Part shown: one piece after another, positions 1 through 8,569 of the stretch
How the letters are laid out: each line of letters opens with the position of its first letter
Numbering within the stretch: the stretch's first letter is position 1
Source of the DNA: an uncultured Lactobacillus sp.
Lineage (GTDB): Bacteria > Bacillota > Bacilli > Lactobacillales > Lactobacillaceae
Length of the DNA stretch: 64,000 nucleotides
Assembly (NCBI GenBank): GCA_947565635.1
Contig: CANOGU010000003.1
Coordinates: 1-64,000 of the forward strand
Reading direction: 5' to 3'
Translations under genes and position numbers: made by a program
The notes under the pieces: generated by a model
What the model was told of the DNA's origin: nothing
The model's input: the letters and a program-made list of their open reading frames with translations, nothing else
Database searches by the model: none

Positions 1-2
1 CG

Positions 3-71
3 ATAGAATATCATAGATATCCATCAACAGGATTTATTATAGAGCCTTTTATTTTAAGGAGAAAAATATGA
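3..71 (+). CDS. 3' end of an upstream gene (possible LacI-family repressor tail), partial
   Basis: An open frame runs from the window edge to a TGA at 69-71 that overlaps the glucosidase start codon as ATGA. The visible 22-residue tail ends in FIIEPFILRRKI. LacI-family repressors often end in a similar IEP-x-LIxR strand, and such a repressor would fit in front of a glucosidase gene, but this is only a resemblance. The overlap implies translational coupling with the next gene. Confidence 0.35.
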   Translation: MEYHRYPSTGFIIEPFILRRKI

Positions 72-1684
72 CACCTTGGTGGAAAAAAGCAGTTGTTTAT
101 CAAGTTTATCCAAAATCCTTTCAAGACAGTAATGGTGATGGGATCGGAGATATTCCAGGTATTATTTCAAGATTGGAATATTTAGAGAAATTGGGTATTG
201 ATGCTATTTGGCTGTCGCCAGTTTATTTATCACCTGGAGTAGATAATGGCTATGATATTTCTGATTATCAAAAAATCGATCCACAATATGGAACAATGGA
301 GGATATGGATAATCTAATTAGAGAAGCTAAAAAACATCGTATACGGATTGTTATGGACCTTGTAGTTAATCACACTTCTGATCAACATCCTTGGTTTATT
401 GAATCAAAGAAAAGTAAGAATAGCCCATATCGTGATTTTTATATTTGGCGTGATCCAGTAGATGGACATGAGCCAAATGATTTGAAATCAGCTTTTTCAG
501 GCTCAGCTTGGAAATTTGATGATAAAACTGGGCAGTATTATTTACACTTTTTTGCGGATCAGCAACCAGATTTAAACTGGAAGAATCCAAAATTAAGAAA
601 TAAGATTTACGACATGATGAATTACTGGATTGATAAAGGAATTGGCGGATTTAGAATGGATGTCATTGAATTAATTGGTAAAGATCCAGATAAAAAGATT
701 CGTGAAAACGGACTAATGCTTCATCCATATTTGAAAGAGATGAATGAACATACTTTTGCAGGAAAAGACTTAATGACTGTGGGAGAAACATGGAATGCGA
801 CACCAAAAATTGCAGAAGAATATTCTGATCCGTCTCGCCATGAATTATCAATGGTTTTTCAATTTGAAAACCAAAGTTTAGATCAACAAGCTGGTAAAGA
901 AAAGTGGGATTTACGAGCTCTTGATCTAGGAGAATTGAAAAAAGTTCTAGTTAAGTGGCAGACAGAGATTGATTTTAATCATGCATGGAATAGTTTATTT
1001 TGGGAAAATCATGATATTCCAAGAGTAATTTTTCGTTGGGGAAATGATAAAGAATATCGTGTTCAAAGTGCAAAGATGTTTGCAATTATACTGCATTTAA
1101 TGCACGGAACACCGTATATTTATAATGGCGAAGAAATTGGTATGACAAATTGCCCTGTTACATCTATTGATGAAGTCGAAGATATTGAAAGTATCAATAT
1201 GTATCATGAAAGACTGACTCAAGGCTATAAGCAAGATGCCCTAATTAAGTCAATTAATGTCAAAGGACGAGATAACGCTAGACGACCAATGCAGTGGTCA
1301 AATAAAGAAAATGCAGGTTTTACTAGTGGAACACCATGGCTTAAAGTTAATCCCAACTATAAAAATATTAATGTCCAAGAAGCTTTATCTGATCCAGAGT
1401 CTATTTTTTATACATATCAAAAACTAATTAAGCTTAGACATGAAAATCCAATTGTAGTGGATGGAAATTTTGAATTAGTTGAAAATACTGGTGATAACGT
1501 TTTAGCTTTTTGGCGTAAGTTGGGGGATGAAGAGTGGCTGATTGTTGCCAACTTATCTGGTAAGAAGCAAGACTTTAATTTAGATAACGATTTTAGAAAG
1601 GTTTTAATTAGTAATTATGAAAAGCGAGATAGTCTAAAGAATATTACTTTAAATCCTTATGAAGCTTTTGCAGTTAGAGAATAA
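68..1684 (+). CDS. dexB: GH13 glucan alpha-1,6-glucosidase (dextran glucosidase / oligo-1,6-glucosidase)
   Basis: A 538-residue cytoplasmic alpha-amylase-fold hydrolase with no signal peptide. It should release glucose from the non-reducing end of isomalto-oligosaccharides and dextran fragments. Visible catalytic residues are D198 (in GFRMDVI), E240 (in TVGETW) and D316 (in FWENHD). The residue after the nucleophile is Val, as in alpha-1,6-specific enzymes, whereas alpha-1,4 maltases usually have Ala or Thr there. The stretch HELSMVFQFE and the general length resemble streptococcal DexB. The RBS AAGGAG lies just upstream, and the start overlaps the stop of the preceding frame. Trehalose-6-phosphate hydrolase is a less likely alternative. 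Confidence 0.85.
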   Translation: MTPWWKKAVVYQVYPKSFQDSNGDGIGDIPGIISRLEYLEKLGIDAIWLSPVYLSPGVDNGYDISDYQKIDPQYGTMEDMDNLIREAKKHRIRIVMDLVVNHTSDQHPWFIESKKSKNSPYRDFYIWRDPVDGHEPNDLKSAFSGSAWKFDDKTGQYYLHFFADQQPDLNWKNPKLRNKIYDMMNYWIDKGIGGFRMDVIELIGKDPDKKIRENGLMLHPYLKEMNEHTFAGKDLMTVGETWNATPKIAEEYSDPSRHELSMVFQFENQSLDQQAGKEKWDLRALDLGELKKVLVKWQTEIDFNHAWNSLFWENHDIPRVIFRWGNDKEYRVQSAKMFAIILHLMHGTPYIYNGEEIGMTNCPVTSIDEVEDIESINMYHERLTQGYKQDALIKSINVKGRDNARRPMQWSNKENAGFTSGTPWLKVNPNYKNINVQEALSDPESIFYTYQKLIKLRHENPIVVDGNFELVENTGDNVLAFWRKLGDEEWLIVANLSGKKQDFNLDNDFRKVLISNYEKRDSLKNITLNPYEAFAVRE

Positions 1685-1685
1685 T

Positions 1686-1721
1686 AAAAAGTGCGTTGAT
1701 TTTAATCAATGCACTTTTTTA
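1686..1721. terminator. Bidirectional intrinsic terminator between dexB and the HD-domain gene
   Basis: The arms AAAAAGTGCGTTGATT and AATCAATGCACTTTTTT are near-perfectly complementary and carry A and T runs on both sides. It serves the two convergent genes. Confidence 0.85.
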
Positions 1722-1723
1722 AT

Positions 1724-3088
1724 CTATTTCTTTTTATTAGGACGTCTTAAGTAACGCAAAGTATTGTTTCGAATATACTTTTGAAATTCTTGATAAATCG
1801 GATCAAAAATTTGTGGTTCATCAGTTTCTTTGACCATTACTTTTGGAAAGAAGAAACGTTCATCTCCTTGTAAAGTTCCATTTAATGATTTAACTAATGG
1901 ACTTAATTCGGACAGTTCTACTAAACTACCATCTGTTTGCATAATTTCAATTGGACTATGGGCATTTTTACCAGTTGGTTTATAAGCGTCATAAGGTTCA
2001 TCAAAGGCTGAATTAGTTGCAGTGTAGTAGTTAGGATCAAAACCTGCCTGTTTAATTAGATTTTTAAGTTTTGGTAGTAAATTCTTAGTATCGTCATTAA
2101 TTTTGACACTTTCAAGTGGGTGGCGGTATAAATAACGGCTTGAAAGATCTGCTAGAATTTGGTCACCAGAATTAGTCCATAACAAGAAGTTAGTCTCCAT
2201 TACCCCGTCATCTAAATTAAGATAATCTTCAAGAGTCCAATCTCTTTTTAGAAAAGCTTCTAGTTGAGGTGTAACTTGAAGTTTTCCTTCTTCATAAATG
2301 ATTTGAGCTCTTTCAAGTAAATGATGGAGAATAACCTCCATAGAGCGGTTTACACGATGAAAGTACACTTGTTGATACATTTGGTAGCGACTAATGATAT
2401 AGTCTTCTACAGCGTGAATTCCTTTGTCTGTAAAGCAAATACCATCACGGTAAGGTCGAATAACTTCTAAAATTCTAGTTAGATCAAAACTACCATAAGT
2501 AACACCAGTAAAATAAGCGTCTCGAAGTAGGTAGTCCATTCTGTCAGCATCAGCTTGACTTGAAATCAATTTAACTACTTGAGGGTTAGGATAAGTTTTA
2601 GCAATAACGCTAGCAACTAATTCTGGAAAGTTAGGACCTACTTGTCTTAATGCTTGATTAACTTCGGTATTTTTGTCAGTAATGATTTGTTGGCCCATTT
2701 TTTCATGGTTAGTACCAAAGAGATGTTCAAAGGTGTGAGAATAAGGACCGTGACCAATGTCATGAAGAAGTGCCGCACATTCAGCTAATAATCTTTCGCT
2801 TGGATCCCATAATCCGTCTCCAGGTTCTTTACTTGGATATTTTTCTTCAAAAATATCACAAATTCTGCGTGTTAATTCATATACCCCTAGGTTATGTTCA
2901 AAGCGTGTATGTGTTGCACCTTGAAAGACATAGGAAGCAGGTCCTAATTGTTTAATACGACGCAGGCGCTGAAATTCTTTTGAATTAATAATATCTAAAA
3001 TGACTTTATCTTTTACGTGAATATAGCTGTGAACTGGATCGCGTACTACTTTTTCATGATCCAATTTTTTACTTTGAAATTTTTTCAT
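1724..3088 (-). CDS. HD-superfamily phosphohydrolase (YwfO / EF1143-like dNTPase family)
   Basis: A 454-residue cytoplasmic metal-dependent phosphohydrolase. The HD motif is plain: H65 (THTRFEH), H109-D110 (LLHDIGHGPYSH) and a downstream Asp in SQADADRMDYLLRD near residue 180. The family includes a tetrameric enterococcal dNTP triphosphohydrolase, so dNTP hydrolysis is a reasonable but unproven activity. The gene is monocistronic, convergent with dexB, and divergent from the DUF1934 gene across about 110 bases. Confidence 0.8.
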   Translation of the reverse strand: MKKFQSKKLDHEKVVRDPVHSYIHVKDKVILDIINSKEFQRLRRIKQLGPASYVFQGATHTRFEHNLGVYELTRRICDIFEEKYPSKEPGDGLWDPSERLLAECAALLHDIGHGPYSHTFEHLFGTNHEKMGQQIITDKNTEVNQALRQVGPNFPELVASVIAKTYPNPQVVKLISSQADADRMDYLLRDAYFTGVTYGSFDLTRILEVIRPYRDGICFTDKGIHAVEDYIISRYQMYQQVYFHRVNRSMEVILHHLLERAQIIYEEGKLQVTPQLEAFLKRDWTLEDYLNLDDGVMETNFLLWTNSGDQILADLSSRYLYRHPLESVKINDDTKNLLPKLKNLIKQAGFDPNYYTATNSAFDEPYDAYKPTGKNAHSPIEIMQTDGSLVELSELSPLVKSLNGTLQGDERFFFPKVMVKETDEPQIFDPIYQEFQKYIRNNTLRYLRRPNKKK

Positions 3089-3201
3089 TTTTCTTATACT
3101 ATTTTCTCGGATAATAAAATAAATCTGTTAACTTATAATTAACTTGATTATAACAATAATGCTACTTTAAGGCTATCTTAGTATGGATGAAGGTGAAAAT
3201 A

Positions 3202-3621
3202 ATGAGTAAGAAAGTTGAAATTAAGATTACTAGTGAGATTCATCAAGAAGATGAATCAGCAGTTTTTGAAAGAGACGGTTTAGGATCAATCGAAAGAATT
3301 GGTGATGATTGGCGTATAAAATATGATGAAAAAAATAAAGAAGGCGACGTTGAAGTAAAATTATTGGTTAAACCGCATGAGCTTGTGATGCAGCGAGGCG
3401 ATATTAAAGGTGATCATACATTAATGAAGTTTGAGCCAGGAGAAAAAAGAAAATGTAAAGTTATAGCTGCTGGTAAGCAAATGAATTTAGAATCTTTAAC
3501 TAATAAATTGGATTTTTCTGAAATTTCTCCAGGAAAGATGCAACTAAAAGTTGAATATGATCTCTTTTCTGGTCTATACTTAGTAGGTAACTATGCAATA
3601 AAGATTGATATAATAGAATAG
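3202..3621 (+). CDS. DUF1934 (YwiB-like) protein, lipocalin-like fold predicted
   Basis: A 139-residue protein rich in beta-strand, with no signal peptide. It matches the DUF1934/YwiB family in length and pattern (KITSEIHQEDE... VKLLVKPHELVMQRGD). An ATG exists 15 bases upstream at 3187, but the RBS GAAGGTG lies between the two, so 3202 is the better start. It sits directly upstream of rpoE. The biochemical role is unknown. Confidence 0.7.
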   Translation: MSKKVEIKITSEIHQEDESAVFERDGLGSIERIGDDWRIKYDEKNKEGDVEVKLLVKPHELVMQRGDIKGDHTLMKFEPGEKRKCKVIAAGKQMNLESLTNKLDFSEISPGKMQLKVEYDLFSGLYLVGNYAIKIDIIE

Positions 3622-3669
3622 ATCTTTAGCAAATTTAGATAAATTGATTACGTGAAAGGACGTGCCACT

Positions 3670-4212
3670 GTGGGGTTAGATGATTTTCAAGGCCAAAATA
3701 AAGACGAATTGTCAATGATCGAAGTTGCTCGTGCAATTTTACAAGATAGCGGCAAGCGAATGGCCTTTGCTGATATCGTTAACGCCGTCCAGAACTTTCT
3801 GGGTAAGAGTGACGAAGAAATTCGTGAGCGTTTGCCACAATTTTACACTGATATGAACACTGATGGTGAATTCATTTCAATGGGTGATAATGTTTGGGCA
3901 TTGCGTTCTTGGTTCCCATATGAATCTGTTGATGAAGAAGTAAACCATCCAGAAGATGAAGAAGATGCGCCACGTAAGAAGCACCATAAGAAAGTTAATG
4001 CATTTATTGGTGATTCTGACGATGATGATATTATCGACTACGATTCTGATGATCCAGAAGATGAAGATTTGGACGTTGAGGAAGACGACAACAATGAAGA
4101 TGACTATTCAGATGATGATCTAGACGATGCCGATGACAATGAATTAGATGACGGAATTGAAGGTCAATTATCTGAGCTTCACCAAGATGATCTTGATGAC
4201 GATGATGAGTAA
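3670..4212 (+). CDS. rpoE: DNA-directed RNA polymerase delta subunit
   Basis: An accessory subunit found in Firmicutes RNA polymerase that promotes release from nucleic acid and promoter selectivity. The N-terminal folded domain (about residues 1-85, with [12 protein letters not shown] and [12 protein letters not shown]) is followed by a tail that is almost entirely Asp and Glu after about residue 95. That two-part layout is diagnostic. The start is taken as GTG at 3670 ([10 protein letters not shown]), because AAAGGA lies 9 bases upstream; an in-frame GTG at 3652 has no RBS. The acidic tail uses a highly repetitive GAT/GAA codon run. Confidence 0.93.
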   Translation: MGLDDFQGQNKDELSMIEVARAILQDSGKRMAFADIVNAVQNFLGKSDEEIRERLPQFYTDMNTDGEFISMGDNVWALRSWFPYESVDEEVNHPEDEEDAPRKKHHKKVNAFIGDSDDDDIIDYDSDDPEDEDLDVEEDDNNEDDYSDDDLDDADDNELDDGIEGQLSELHQDDLDDDDE

Positions 4213-4217
4213 AGTAC

Positions 4218-4257
4218 TTGACGGAAAGAGAATTTCCCTTTAGTATTTTGTATGGGC
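4218..4257 (+). promoter_or_regulatory. pyrG promoter with GGGC transcription start
   Basis: A -35 TTGACG (4218-4223), a 17-base spacer and a -10 TAGTAT (4241-4246) place the start at GGGC (4254-4257). A GGGC start is the substrate for CTP-sensed transcript slippage known for Gram-positive pyrG genes. Confidence 0.75.
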
Positions 4258-4272
4258 ACTCTATGTGCAATT

Positions 4273-4300
4273 AAGCTCCCATGTATTTGGGAGCTTTTTT
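4273..4300 (+). terminator. pyrG leader attenuator terminator
   Basis: Perfect 9-bp stem AAGCTCCCA / TGGGAGCTT with a 6-base loop and a T run, lying about 20 bases after the predicted start. The 5' arm contains GCTCCC, which an added 5' poly-G tail could pair with, preventing terminator formation when CTP is low. This is the arrangement described for Bacillus pyrG. Confidence 0.8.
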
Positions 4301-4340
4301 GATTTTAACAGAGAATAAAAGAAAAGAGAGGAAGCACGGC

Positions 4341-5963
4341 ATGACAAAGTATATTTTTGTGACTGGTGGAGTTGTTTCATCACTAGGTAAAGGTATTTCA
4401 GCTTCAAGTTTAGGACGTTTACTTAAAAATCGTGGCTTAAAAGTTACCATGCAAAAGTTTGATCCTTACATTAATATCGATCCAGGTACAATGAATCCAT
4501 ATCAACATGGGGAAGTTTATGTTACCGATGATGGTACAGAAGCTGACCTTGACTTGGGTCACTATGAAAGAATTGTTGATGTTAGAACAAGTAAATATTC
4601 TAATGTTACTACTGGTAAAATTTATCAAGAAGTGCTTGATAAAGAACGTCGCGGTGACTATCATGGTGCAACTGTGCAAGTAATTCCACATATTACGGAC
4701 ATGATTAAGAAAAAAATCATGCGTGCTGCCTTAACAACTGATTCAGATGTTATTATCTCTGAAATTGGTGGTACTGTAGGTGATATTGAATCAACGCCAT
4801 TTATGGAAGCGATTCGTCAAATGCGTCGTGAAGTTGGTGAAGAAAATGTAATGTACATTCACTGTACTTTAGTACCTTATCTTCACGCAGCTCATGAAAT
4901 GAAAACTAAGCCAACTCAACACTCTGTTGCTGAATTAAGAAGTATTGGTATTCAGCCTAACATGCTTGTTTTAAGAGCTGAAAAGCCAGTAGCACAAGAA
5001 TTGAAGAATAAAATTTCTACTTTTACTGATGTTCCAGTAGATCGTATTATTGAATCAATTGATGCTCCTTCACTTTTTGATTTACCACTTGCTTTCCAAT
5101 CTCAAGGCATGGATCAAAAGGTTTGCGATTTCCTTCACTTAGAAAGTCCAAAACCAGAAGCAGATATGGAAGCTTGGAAGAAGCTTGACGAACGTGCAAA
5201 GAACTTGAAGCATGAGACTACTATTACTTTAATAGGTAAATATGTAGAACTTGAAGATGCATACATTTCTGTTACTGATGCCTTACAACATGCTGGCTAC
5301 CTTTATGACACTAAGATTAAAGTAAACAAGGTTCAAGCAGAAGATATCACTGAAGATAATATTGCAGAAATCATGAAAAATTCAGATGGTTTAATTGTGC
5401 CTGGTGGTTTTGGTACTCGTGGACTTGAAGGAATGATTACCTCAATTAAGTATGCTCGTGAACATGATATTCCATTCCTAGGTATCTGCTTGGGGATGCA
5501 AATGGCTAGTGTTGAATTTGCTAGAAATGTTCTTGGCTTAAAGGATGCAAATAGTGCGGAAGCAGATCCAGATACTAAAGATAATATTATCGATATCATG
5601 GCTGATAAACGTGATGAAGAAAATATCGGTGGTACTCTTCGTTTAGGTCTATACCCAGCAACCTTAAAGAAGGGAACCAAGACGCGTGAAGCATACGATG
5701 ATCAAGATGTAATCCAAGAAAGACACCGTCACCGTTATGAATTCAATAATGAATATCGTGAAGCATTTGAAAAAGCAGGCATGGTCTTCTCCGGTGTTTC
5801 TCCAGACAACCACTTGGTAGAAATTATTGAAATTCCAGATAAAAAGTTCTTTATTGCAGCTCAATATCACCCAGAATTTTTGAGTCGTCCACAAAGACCA
5901 GAAGGTTTGTTCAAAGCTTTTATTGGTGCAGCAAGTGGTCTTCCAGCACAACATTTTAATTAG
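4341..5963 (+). CDS. pyrG: CTP synthase
   Basis: A 540-residue enzyme making CTP from UTP, ATP and glutamine. The N-terminal synthetase domain ([17 protein letters not shown], then [21 protein letters not shown]) covers about residues 1-265. The C-terminal class I glutamine amidotransferase domain has nucleophile C383 (GICLGMQ) and catalytic H510 and E512 (QYHPEF). The start at 4341 follows GAGAGGAAG and begins exactly at the conserved N-terminus; an ATG at 4281 lies inside the attenuator. Expression is likely set by CTP through the leader. Confidence 0.97.
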   Translation: MTKYIFVTGGVVSSLGKGISASSLGRLLKNRGLKVTMQKFDPYINIDPGTMNPYQHGEVYVTDDGTEADLDLGHYERIVDVRTSKYSNVTTGKIYQEVLDKERRGDYHGATVQVIPHITDMIKKKIMRAALTTDSDVIISEIGGTVGDIESTPFMEAIRQMRREVGEENVMYIHCTLVPYLHAAHEMKTKPTQHSVAELRSIGIQPNMLVLRAEKPVAQELKNKISTFTDVPVDRIIESIDAPSLFDLPLAFQSQGMDQKVCDFLHLESPKPEADMEAWKKLDERAKNLKHETTITLIGKYVELEDAYISVTDALQHAGYLYDTKIKVNKVQAEDITEDNIAEIMKNSDGLIVPGGFGTRGLEGMITSIKYAREHDIPFLGICLGMQMASVEFARNVLGLKDANSAEADPDTKDNIIDIMADKRDEENIGGTLRLGLYPATLKKGTKTREAYDDQDVIQERHRHRYEFNNEYREAFEKAGMVFSGVSPDNHLVEIIEIPDKKFFIAAQYHPEFLSRPQRPEGLFKAFIGAASGLPAQHFN

Positions 5964-5984
5964 GCTTTTCAAAAATTAAATTTC

Positions 5985-6027
5985 GGTAACAGGAGAGTCA
6001 TAATATACGGGTTCTCTTGTTTTTTTT
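5985..6027 (+). terminator. Terminator after pyrG
   Basis: Imperfect inverted repeat AACAGGAGAG ... TTCTCTTGTT followed by eight T residues, 22 bases after the pyrG stop codon. Confidence 0.65.
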
Positions 6028-6096
6028 ACGTTTTTCATTTAATATATTTTGTGATACATTTGGGTATTACAAATAGAGAAAAGGATTGTTTCCCCA

Positions 6097-7362
6097 ATGA
6101 AACAGATGATTATTCATGGTGGAAAGCCCCTGAAGGGCGACGTATGGATCGGCGGTGCTAAGAATTCCACTGTAGCATTGATTCCAGCGTCAATACTTTC
6201 GCGGACTCCTGTTACCCTAGAAGGGGTTCCGCGAATTGCTGATGTAGATAATTTGATGGATCTACTTAGTGAAATGGATGTAAAGTGTGATTTTCACGAA
6301 ACTACTTTACGAATAAATCCAGATGACATTAAGCGTAGTCCTCTTCCAGCAGGAAAGATTAAGAGCTTGAGAGCCTCTTACTACTTTATGGGCGCATTGT
6401 TAGGTCGTTTTGGCAAAGCTGTGGTGGGCTTCCCAGGAGGCGACGATATTGGACCTCGTCCTATCGATCAACACATTAAGGGCTTTGAGGCATTAGGCGC
6501 AACTGTTGAGAATGAAAATGATCAAATTATTATTACAGCCCCTAAAACTGGGCTTCGTGGTGCAAAAATTCATTTAAAGATGCCTTCTGTAGGCGCAACA
6601 ATGAACATAATTATGGCTAGCGTTATGGCTAAGGGTCAAACCGTTATTGAAAATGCAGCTAAAGAGCCTGAAATTATTGATTTAGCGACATTTTTAAATA
6701 ATATGGGAGCCGTTATTCGTGGTGCTGGTACTGATGTGATTCGAATTGAGGGAGTGGAAGAGTTAAAAGCTCAAACTCCCCATACTATTATCCCCGATCG
6801 AATTGAAGCTGGAACCTACGTGGCTTTAGCTGCATGTATTGGTGATGGAATTAGAATTCATAATATCATTGAAGAACACCTTGATTCGTACTTGGCAAAA
6901 GTAGAGGAAATGGGTGTAGTAATTGACTCTGATGAAGATTCACTTTATGTGTATCCAGCAGGTGACTTAAAGATGGTTCAGGTTAGAACTGACGTTTATC
7001 CAGGTTTTGCAACTGATTTGCAGCAACCAGTTACTCCGCTTCTTTTAACAGCTAAGACTGGTGAAGGTGTAGTAATTGATCAGATCTATCCTAAGCGAGT
7101 AGGACATATTCCTGAACTTCAAAAGATGGGTGCCAATATTCATGTTGAAGATAATATCATTTTAGTTCATCCAACACATCACTTACATGGGGCGCATGTT
7201 AGTGCTGGTGAAATTAGGGCAGGAGCTTGTTTGATGCTCGCTGGCTTAATGGCTGATGGTGAGACTATTATTTCGAACGCAGGTAATATTTTGCGTGGTT
7301 ATGATAGAATCGAACAAAAATTGCGTCAATTAGGTGCAGAAGTATCTGTAATTGATGTTTAA
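6097..7362 (+). CDS. murA: UDP-N-acetylglucosamine 1-carboxyvinyltransferase, Cys-to-Asp active-site variant
   Basis: Catalyses the first committed step of peptidoglycan synthesis, transferring enolpyruvate from PEP to UDP-GlcNAc in the cytoplasm. The 421-residue length, K22-N23 (GGAKNST) and the RPIDQHIKGFEALGA stretch identify a MurA of the second Gram-positive type (MurZ/MurA2). The PEP-loop reads PGGDDIGPRP where most homologues have PGGCDLGPRP. D116 (codon GAC, 6442-6444) therefore replaces the catalytic Cys that fosfomycin alkylates. Asp at this site is known to keep activity and give fosfomycin resistance in other bacteria. The RBS AAAGGA is upstream. A second murA elsewhere is likely but not visible. 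Confidence 0.95.
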   Translation: MKQMIIHGGKPLKGDVWIGGAKNSTVALIPASILSRTPVTLEGVPRIADVDNLMDLLSEMDVKCDFHETTLRINPDDIKRSPLPAGKIKSLRASYYFMGALLGRFGKAVVGFPGGDDIGPRPIDQHIKGFEALGATVENENDQIIITAPKTGLRGAKIHLKMPSVGATMNIIMASVMAKGQTVIENAAKEPEIIDLATFLNNMGAVIRGAGTDVIRIEGVEELKAQTPHTIIPDRIEAGTYVALAACIGDGIRIHNIIEEHLDSYLAKVEEMGVVIDSDEDSLYVYPAGDLKMVQVRTDVYPGFATDLQQPVTPLLLTAKTGEGVVIDQIYPKRVGHIPELQKMGANIHVEDNIILVHPTHHLHGAHVSAGEIRAGACLMLAGLMADGETIISNAGNILRGYDRIEQKLRQLGAEVSVIDV

Positions 7363-7382
7363 GATTAAATTTCTAGTAATAA

Positions 7383-7469
7383 AAACCTGCAACGGTAATC
7401 TTTATCGCGCATAATTTAACTGATGAAATGGTTCAATTATTTGATCGTAGGATTAATTTAAGCAAGTAA
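7383..7469 (+). pseudogene. Remnant: C-terminal tail of an ABC-transporter ATPase
   Basis: A 28-codon stretch between murA and the terminator reads VIFIAHNLTDEMVQLFDRR and ends in TAA. This matches the H-loop region of bacteriocin/peptide-type ABC ATPases (typically IFIAHxLxxExxxxFDxI). There is no start, no Walker motif and no upstream homologous sequence, so it is a scar of a lost gene, not a functional one. Confidence 0.5.
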
Positions 7470-7508
7470 AAACTATGAATTATCATTTTGGTAATTCATA
7501 GTTTTTTT
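7467..7508. terminator. Terminator between the murA side and dapF
   Basis: Long inverted repeat AAAAACTATGAATTA / TAATTCATAGTTTTTTT with a short loop. Symmetric A and T runs allow termination from both strands. Confidence 0.85.
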
Positions 7509-7552
7509 GTTGATTATTAAATAATTTTCGAATTTGAAAAAAGCGAAATATC

Positions 7553-8554
7553 TTAATTTGCTTGTAAATTATTAAAGAGTGGCAGATGGTTACTAAATTG
7601 TTGATAATATTTTTCCTCATCAGTACTTTTGACTTTGACATTAGCAAATTCTGCTTGATGTAAATCGGACTCACTAATCTCAATTTGATCAGTAAAAGTT
7701 GCATTACCAATTAATTCAATCCAGTAGTAATGATTTTCGTGATGAACAATAGTTTGAACTTTTCCTCCAGGATTGTATACATCAATTTTTTGATTAAAAA
7801 TGCCTTTCTTAGGATGTGTTAAACAAAAAGCTAAGGAACTTGCCGACATTCCTGTACCGCAAGCATTAGTAAAGCCAACACCGCGTTCATATGTACGGAC
7901 AAACAACTGATTTTCACCAATAATTTGGACAAAATTAATATTAACCCCATCACTAAAATAAGGATTCTCATTGTTTAAATATTCGCCAACCTCTTTTAAA
8001 ATATTACTTTCAATTTGTGCTTGATTCATAAAACTAATCAAGTGAGGGTTGGGAACAGCTAGCGATGTAAAACGCAATCCCGGATAAATCTCTGGTAAAT
8101 ATTGATCAATAATTCGATCATGACCCAAATTTTGAAAGGGTAATGCTTCTTTATTAAATAAGACAGGTGAGATTTCAACGGCAAAAGCATGTACTCCTAC
8201 CGCTAAATCATCATATTTTCGAACGCGTAAATTAGAATTCATCGTATCAACTAAAAAACTATCTTGATGATATTTTTCTGATAGATAACGCGCTACCGTT
8301 CTAAGGCCATTACCACACATTGATGCCTCGCTACCATCGGCATTAATTACCCGCATTTGCGCCAAAGCACCATCTCTAGTTGCCTTATTAATAACTAAAA
8401 CTCCATCGGCTCCATTTAAAAGGCCATTTTGTGGATTGGTTATTTTTTTAGTTAATGCAATTAATTCTGATTCAGAAAGAGGAGTATTAAGTTCAGTTTG
8501 GTCAAGAATAAAGAAATGATTTTGAGAACCGTGAACCTTGTATAAAGTAGTCAT
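7553..8554 (-). CDS. dapF: Diaminopimelate epimerase
   Basis: Converts LL- to meso-diaminopimelate, the last step before decarboxylation by LysA. The 333-residue protein has both catalytic cysteines: C80 in EASMCGNGLRT and C232 in TNACGTGMSA. It is longer than the usual 270-280 residues by a C-terminal extension of about 50 residues after the second DapF domain. It follows lysC by 15 bases on the minus strand and is presumably cotranscribed. The rest of the pathway lies divergently at 10.3-17.5 kb. Confidence 0.93.
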   Translation of the reverse strand: MTTLYKVHGSQNHFFILDQTELNTPLSESELIALTKKITNPQNGLLNGADGVLVINKATRDGALAQMRVINADGSEASMCGNGLRTVARYLSEKYHQDSFLVDTMNSNLRVRKYDDLAVGVHAFAVEISPVLFNKEALPFQNLGHDRIIDQYLPEIYPGLRFTSLAVPNPHLISFMNQAQIESNILKEVGEYLNNENPYFSDGVNINFVQIIGENQLFVRTYERGVGFTNACGTGMSASSLAFCLTHPKKGIFNQKIDVYNPGGKVQTIVHHENHYYWIELIGNATFTDQIEISESDLHQAEFANVKVKSTDEEKYYQQFSNHLPLFNNLQAN

Positions 8555-8569
8555 GGGAAATCATCCTTT

